26,175 bases of DNA from Chloroflexi bacterium RBG_16_57_11 (GTDB lineage: Bacteria; Chloroflexota; Anaerolineae; Anaerolineales; UBA4823). Of the stretch, positions 22,411 to 26,175 are shown one piece after another. The notes under the pieces are model-generated. The model ran no database searches. It was given only the letters and a program-made list of their open reading frames with translations, and had not been told where the DNA came from. The translations under genes were made by a program, and so were the position numbers. Each line of letters starts with the position of its first letter. Position 1 is the first letter of the stretch. The DNA lies in NCBI GenBank assembly GCA_001795165.1, contig MGNS01000127.1, forward strand, positions 42,513 through 68,687, read 5' to 3'.

Positions 22411-23637
22411 TCAGCTTTTAATTGGAATGACACCTGAATCGTCTGTTGAGTCAACTGCTCTTGCGCCATGCTCGTGAACGGCGCGCAGCGCAATCAGTGC
22501 TGCCATGTCAAGCGCCATCGCCGCCAGGATAATGATCAGCAGCGAGGGCATGGCCTCCCACAAACGACCAAAGGTATATAACCACGGCGCCGCCAGCGAG
22601 CCCAACGCGCGCCCCAAGGCAGTGCTAGCAAGGAACAGCGACATGAACGTTGCGCGCGCGGCTGGAAACACCTCGGTCATCAACGGTAAAGCGCTGACAA
22701 TGGTAAATTCAAAGGTCAGGTAGAAGAAGAACAACCCGATCATCGCGCCAGTCAGGCTGCGCCCCAGCCAGAGCAAAGCGAAAGCTGCGACGCTGTTTAG
22801 TATCAACCCGATGCCGACCGACCGACGCTTGCCCAGCCGGTCCACAAAAGCGGTGACCAGGCCTTCACCCCCCAGCTCGGACAACCCGATGACCGCCGAG
22901 GCCGCAGCCAGAGCAGCAATTTTCACCTGGAAGGTATCTTCCAGCCAGACGCCGAAAATCAAGTTGACCAGCTCGTTGCTGCTGGTCAGACACATGGCGA
23001 GCAGCAACCCGGCCACTGCCGGCCCGTAGGTGAAAACCCCACGCAGGTTGTGCCAGAAATTATTGGTTTGACCGCTGTGAGGGCGATCCCATGGCAACAG
23101 CCAGTGCAGCACGAACAGCGAGATGACGCCCAACGCTGCCAGCCAGATGAAAGGCGCTTGCCAACCGTTGCGACTGATGATCAGTCCAACTGCAGGCACG
23201 CCAAGGATGAAGGCGAACGCCCAACCAAACTCGGTCAGCGCCATCACCAGCCCGCGCCGCTCGTAGGGCACCCGGTCGCCCAGGAAAGCCTGCATGGAGG
23301 AGATAAAAACAAAGTTCGCTATGATGCCAAAAATAAGCATGGCGATAAAAGCCGGGTAGGTGGGCCTGATAAATAGAGCGGCCGCCCCGGTGGTGAACAG
23401 GACAAGGCCGAAGAGCATCCCAAACTTCCGCCCGCGGCTGTCGCCGACCGAGGCCAGGAACGGTCCAAAAATTCCCGAAGCCGAGCGCAGCGTCAGAGCA
23501 TAAGAAAGCAGGTAGAGATCCACCCCCAATCCACGCCCAAAAACAGGTAGAAATGGATAAACCATCCGCACCATGGTGCTTAGCACCGTACGGATGGCGA
23601 TGAAGACGGGTACCTGTACCAGCAGTGTTTTTTTCAA
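22411..23637 (-). CDS. Major facilitator superfamily transporter
   Basis: A 408-aa inner-membrane MFS protein with about twelve helices. Loop 2-3 carries the family motif A variant GDSRGRKFGMLFGL, and the second half has the related DRLGKRRSVGIGL. The helix 4-5 region (DRVPYERRGLVMALTEFGWAFAFILGVP) is like motif C of drug/proton antiporters, hinting at export, but the substrate cannot be assigned. The frame opens with TTG (MKKTLLVQVPVF). No ATG gives a full first helix, so a TTG start is likely, though without an obvious Shine-Dalgarno. It is 29 bp after the CcmC-like gene and probably cotranscribed. Confidence 0.88.
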   Translation of the reverse strand: MKKTLLVQVPVFIAIRTVLSTMVRMVYPFLPVFGRGLGVDLYLLSYALTLRSASGIFGPFLASVGDSRGRKFGMLFGLVLFTTGAAALFIRPTYPAFIAMLIFGIIANFVFISSMQAFLGDRVPYERRGLVMALTEFGWAFAFILGVPAVGLIISRNGWQAPFIWLAALGVISLFVLHWLLPWDRPHSGQTNNFWHNLRGVFTYGPAVAGLLLAMCLTSSNELVNLIFGVWLEDTFQVKIAALAAASAVIGLSELGGEGLVTAFVDRLGKRRSVGIGLILNSVAAFALLWLGRSLTGAMIGLFFFYLTFEFTIVSALPLMTEVFPAARATFMSLFLASTALGRALGSLAAPWLYTFGRLWEAMPSLLIIILAAMALDMAALIALRAVHEHGARAVDSTDDSGVIPIKS

Positions 23638-23666
23638 ACGAGCAAGAACAAATGTGAGCGAAGGGT

Positions 23667-24320
23667 TTACGCCCGCTCAGGCGCAGGTTCTAATTGCCGC
23701 CACCAGCGCGCCACCTGCCAGGCAGCCAGCAAGGTTAATGCAAAAAGCAGCAAAAAATACAGCTGGATGCCCGAAGCATCCGAGTCAAGCATCGGCGAAG
23801 GAGGGTGCATCACGTTCTGAGTGTTGAGCAACGCCGCGTAGAGAGCCAGCGCGTAAACGACATTGGCCGCCGACGCCCAGGCCGGGTTTTCGAGCAATGC
23901 CAGCCCAACCTGTAACAACAAGCCACCGATGGAGAAAACCACCGCCAACCGGAAGCGAGGCTCCGCCAGGTACAGCCCGTTCCAGCTGGTCTGCATCGCC
24001 CACATGGATATTGGGATATACGTAATCCAGAAGAACAGCCCGGTGCGACCCAAAGCTCGCGACCAATAATGCAACCCGGGATGGTGGGTGATCAACCCCG
24101 CCAGCCCCACCAATGCGGCAGCAGTGAAGCCTGCCAGAGATGCCCAGACCCACGCGCCGTGGAGGTATACAATGCGAGCGCTTGCGCCTAACAACCGCTC
24201 TGCCGGGCTGAGGGCAGCGACGATCCCAATTGCCGCCAGCGTTAGCAAGAACCACACCAGTGCGGATATTTTTCCCGCGGCTGGCTTTAGGGTAAGACGA
24301 GGGGCGGAAGATCGACTCAC
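23667..24320 (-). CDS. CcmC-like multi-pass membrane protein lacking the Trp-rich motif
   Basis: A 217-aa membrane protein with about six helices. Two stretches match E. coli CcmC (heme delivery in cytochrome c maturation) as I recall it: RIVYLHGAWVWASL (residues 49-62) against its YLHVPAA region, with His54 in place of heme-ligand His60; and NTQNVMHPPSPML (166-178) against its NTLHQGST region, with His172 in place of His184. The segment between, which in CcmC carries the Trp-rich heme-handling motif (WGTWWVWD), reads SMWAMQTSWNGLYLAEPRFR here, so most tryptophans and the Asp are missing. No other cytochrome c assembly gene is in the window. The frame opens at a GTG at 24401 inside the kinase gene end. 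I prefer GTG 24320 because TAAAAT lies 8 nt before it. Confidence 0.5.
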   Translation of the reverse strand: MSRSSAPRLTLKPAAGKISALVWFLLTLAAIGIVAALSPAERLLGASARIVYLHGAWVWASLAGFTAAALVGLAGLITHHPGLHYWSRALGRTGLFFWITYIPISMWAMQTSWNGLYLAEPRFRLAVVFSIGGLLLQVGLALLENPAWASAANVVYALALYAALLNTQNVMHPPSPMLDSDASGIQLYFLLLFALTLLAAWQVARWWRQLEPAPERA

Positions 24321-24328
24321 AGGCGTAC

Positions 24329-24334
24329 ATTTTA
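24329..24334 (-). promoter_or_regulatory. Candidate -10 element directly before the CcmC-like gene
   Basis: TAAAAT on the minus strand, 8 nt before the GTG at 24320, inside the 13-mer GGTAAAATGTACG that also precedes lspA. It supports the shorter start. Confidence 0.35.
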
Positions 24335-24393
24335 CCGCAAAATGCAGCTTTACATCGTGCGCCTGGCATCCCAACCTGTGCGTTTCAGGGCGG

Positions 24394-25815
24394 CTAATCA
24401 CGCAATGAAAGATCGCGGGTCGGCCTGGTTGTCGGGGTAGCAGTCAGGGTCTGGGTTGTGCTTGGCGTGAGTGTGGGTGTAGAACTTCGCGTGGGCGTGC
24501 GTGTACGCGTGGGGGTCAGGCTGGCGGATGCGGTAGCGGTGAGGGTCAGGCTGGCTGTCAAAGATGGGCTGCTGGTCGGCCGAAGTGTAGAGGAGGCCGC
24601 CACCGTTTGGGTCGATGTGGGTGTGGATGCCATCTGACCTAAACCCGGCAACCGCCCACCCAGCCATAAGGCAACCAGGATCAAGACCAACACAAGACCG
24701 CTCACCCAGACAATCCGGTATCGTTGCCTGGTTGAAGGATGTCGTTCTCGAGCGGCTTGTCCCGGCAATTCCGGCCCGGAAGCCATTGAAACCGGCTCTT
24801 CAGCCTGTGGCTGAGCTTGTATCGGAGGCGATTCTGGCAAGGAGGGGGGCGGCGCTGGATGTCGCAACTGCTCTTCCAGCTCGCGCCGTGCCTGTTCCAA
24901 AGCCGCCAGCCGGGCGGCTTCTTCTGCGACACGATGCGCTTGTTCCTCAGCCTGCCGGCGCGCCTCGGCCAGCGCTGCACGACGGCTGCGCTCCTGCTCA
25001 TCGTCGGACGAGCGTAACACCAGCTTAGCTGGCGTTTCGGCGAACTCCGCCGCATTGGGGTAGCGCGCTGCCGGGTCTTTGGAAAGAGCCCGCTCCAAGG
25101 CCAGCTCGACTTGCCAGGGGGTCCCGTCGGGCCAGGTGTGGGGCAATTGCAATTCAGCCAGGTGGCGGGCATGAATCTCCTCGATCGACGCGGCGTCGAA
25201 CAGCGCTGTCCCGCTCAGCATCTCGGCCAGGACGCAAGCCAGTGCGTACTGGTCGGTCGCCGGAGAAGGCGGCCTGCCTTGCCACAGCTCGGGAGCGGCG
25301 TAAAGCGCCTCCTCACGATCCTCAATCGGCCGGTTCGATGGCAACCCCAATGCCAGCCCGAGCCCGCCTAGGACGGCACCCAGCTCCGGGCTGAGTAAAA
25401 GATTGCGCGGGCGCACTGCCCCCAGGTCAAAACCCCTCCCGTGGGCGAAATCCAGCCCCTGGGCAATCTGACCAATCGCTAGCTGCACCTCCTCCCAACC
25501 CAGCGGGCCGCTCTCCACCAGCCGCTGTGCCAGATTTGGGCCATTGACGTACCGCTCGATCAGGTAATGATAGCCTTCGGCCTGGCCCGCCTCCCATACC
25601 CAGGCCAGGCGGGGGTGGACCAGGTCAGAAGCGCGCTGGGCCTGCTGTAAAAATCTTGGAAATGCCGTCATATGACCGATTTCCTCGACCTGCAGCACCC
25701 TCAGCAATACCGTCCGCCGGCGCACCGTATCGAAGGCCCGGTATGACTCGGTAAACCGGTTGCTGGTGAGCTGCGCCTCAATTCGGTATTGGCCAAGCTG
25801 GTGGGGGATCGCCAT
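24394..25815 (-). CDS. Membrane-anchored Ser/Thr pseudokinase with Thr/Ser/Pro-rich outer tail
   Basis: A 473-aa protein (ATG 25815). Residues 9 to about 265 have a bacterial Ser/Thr kinase (PknB-like) fold: LGQYRIEAQL start, HPRLAWVWEAG, a hinge YLIERYVNGPNLAQRL, the APE motif (AAPELWQG, 173-180) and helix F DQYALACVLAEMLSG. Every catalytic position is changed: the Gly-rich loop reads LTSNRFTES, the VAIK Lys is Arg39, the helix-C Glu is Gln58, HRD reads LGA (131-133), the catalytic-loop Lys is Arg135, and DFG reads GLG (151-153). It follows with an Ala/Glu/Arg coiled coil (about 275-318), a Pro-rich stretch, one membrane helix (IVWVSGLVLVLILVALWLGG, 368-387) and a low-complexity Thr/Ser/Pro tail. 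The longer frame opens at a GTG at 25830. Phosphotransfer is not expected; a scaffold or ligand-sensing role is likelier. Confidence 0.88.
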   Translation of the reverse strand: MAIPHQLGQYRIEAQLTSNRFTESYRAFDTVRRRTVLLRVLQVEEIGHMTAFPRFLQQAQRASDLVHPRLAWVWEAGQAEGYHYLIERYVNGPNLAQRLVESGPLGWEEVQLAIGQIAQGLDFAHGRGFDLGAVRPRNLLLSPELGAVLGGLGLALGLPSNRPIEDREEALYAAPELWQGRPPSPATDQYALACVLAEMLSGTALFDAASIEEIHARHLAELQLPHTWPDGTPWQVELALERALSKDPAARYPNAAEFAETPAKLVLRSSDDEQERSRRAALAEARRQAEEQAHRVAEEAARLAALEQARRELEEQLRHPAPPPSLPESPPIQAQPQAEEPVSMASGPELPGQAARERHPSTRQRYRIVWVSGLVLVLILVALWLGGRLPGLGQMASTPTSTQTVAASSTLRPTSSPSLTASLTLTATASASLTPTRTRTPTRSSTPTLTPSTTQTLTATPTTRPTRDLSLRD

Positions 25816-25821
25816 ATAGTG

Positions 25822-25827
25822 ATTATA
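25822..25827 (-). promoter_or_regulatory. Candidate -10 element directly before the pseudokinase gene
   Basis: TATAAT on the minus strand with 6 nt to the ATG at 25815, so transcription would start at the start codon. No Shine-Dalgarno is present. Confidence 0.45.
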
Positions 25828-25831
25828 CACT

Positions 25832-25866
25832 CGGTAGCCTTTATTCGTTGATTTGAAAGGCTATCG
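25832..25866. repeat. 11-bp inverted repeat in the divergent control region
   Basis: CGGTAGCCTTT (25832-25842) is the inverted match of 25856-25866 apart from one G-T position, with a 13-bp spacer. It begins 5 bp upstream of the pseudokinase -10 and so covers the -35 region, suggesting a regulator site. A hairpin is the alternative. Confidence 0.4.
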
Positions 25867-25885
25867 AGGGCTATCTCTTGTCCCC

Positions 25886-25899
25886 GTGATTTCAATCAC
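25886..25899. promoter_or_regulatory. 14-bp palindrome, candidate operator
   Basis: GTGATTTCAATCAC has perfect 6-bp arms around a 2-bp centre. It lies between the pseudokinase and GH4 promoters, 50 bp upstream of the GH4 -35. The size suits a dimeric regulator; the regulator is not identified. Confidence 0.4.
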
Positions 25900-25948
25900 C
25901 GAACAAATTCGCCCCCAATTTGACGTGCACCCGCCCTCAGCCAGGGAT

Positions 25949-25977
25949 TTGCACTTTAATTGAACCTTTGGCATAAT
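25949..25977 (+). promoter_or_regulatory. Promoter of the GH4 gene
   Basis: -35 TTGCAC (25949-25954), 17-bp spacer and -10 CATAAT (25972-25977), about 32 bp before the ATG. AGAAGGA (25996-26002) is the Shine-Dalgarno. Confidence 0.6.
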
Positions 25978-26009
25978 ATATAAAACCTGAAATACAGAAG
26001 GATACCCTG

Positions 26010-26175
26010 ATGTTGCCTACCAAAATCGTCGTCATCGGCGCGGGGAGCGCCTCCTTTGGTCTGAACACCCTGGCTGCACTGCTGCGCAGCCGCAAGCTCA
26101 GTGGCTGCCAGCTTGCGCTGGTCGATCGTGATGCGGAAAAGCTGGCCTCCGTTGGTCAATTGGCGCATCGCCTGA
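26010..26175 (+). CDS. Glycoside hydrolase family 4 enzyme, N-terminal part
   Basis: The first 55 codons of a gene cut by the right edge. MLPTKIVVIGAGSASFG (1-17) is the dinucleotide-binding start typical of GH4, followed by LNTLAALLRSRKL and QLALVDRDAEKLASV, the strand-2 Asp that selects NAD. GH4 enzymes (alpha-galactosidases, alpha-glucosidases and 6-phospho-glycosidases) cleave sugars by a redox-elimination route with NAD and a divalent metal. The catalytic Cys/His region lies outside the window, so the substrate cannot be told. Another NAD-dependent dehydrogenase is a less likely reading. Confidence 0.8.
   Translation, partial: MLPTKIVVIGAGSASFGLNTLAALLRSRKLSGCQLALVDRDAEKLASVGQLAHRL

Noticed and set aside
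24425..24620. Tandem DNA repeat or microsatellite
   Set aside because: It is the coding sequence of the Thr/Ser/Pro-rich tail of the pseudokinase; the units are irregular and stay in frame.

Overview
The window is a moderately GC-rich bacterial chromosome segment with densely packed genes on both strands. It most resembles an Anaerolineae-type Chloroflexota (inference). The pointers are Thr/Pro-rich extracellular linkers on a kinase-like protein and on a LysM/SdrB-like protein, a GH4 enzyme, divergent family members throughout, and frequent -10 hexamers placed directly against start codons. No rRNA, tRNA, CRISPR array, insertion sequence or phage gene was found. The taxonomic call rests on style only, not on a marker gene.

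Layout. Positions 1-189 hold the N-terminus of lspA (minus), followed by a hairpin. Positions 339-2485 hold an M20 metallopeptidase and a PfkB sugar/nucleoside kinase (minus). Positions 2500-7567 hold a TetR-controlled ABC-2 efflux operon (minus): regulator, permease, HlyD-type adaptor and two ATPases. The two ATPases match the two halves of E. coli YbhF as separate genes. The operon starts at a clear -35/-10 promoter, and a 26-bp perfect palindrome overlaps its -10. Positions 7694-9348 hold hpt, two small membrane proteins and a pterin-4a-carbinolamine dehydratase (minus), ended by a rho-independent terminator.

Positions 9686-17938 hold a complete high-affinity potassium system on the plus strand: a 30-aa ORF, kdpF, kdpA, kdpB, a 59-aa membrane ORF, kdpC, kdpD and kdpE. 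An 11-bp-period direct repeat upstream is a candidate KdpE site. kdpD appears to have its own promoter inside the end of kdpC. Next come a RimJ/RimL-type acetyltransferase (minus) and a plus-strand trio: a GT2 glycosyltransferase fused to a Rossmann-like domain, an FlK-like hotdog thioesterase and a degenerate GT-B glycosyltransferase.

Positions 21500-25815 hold four minus-strand genes, in transcription order: a membrane-anchored pseudokinase, a CcmC-like membrane protein, an MFS transporter and a LysM/SdrB-like envelope protein. A divergent control region with two inverted repeats separates them from the start of a GH4 glycosidase (26010 onward, cut by the window end).

The least ordinary points are: the Ser/Thr kinase fold that has lost every catalytic residue; the extra small membrane ORFs inside the kdp operon; the split, asymmetric YbhF-like ATPase pair; the CcmC-like protein that keeps both expected heme histidines but not the Trp-rich motif; and seven genes with TATAAT/TAAAAT 5-10 nt before the start codon, which points to widespread leaderless transcription.
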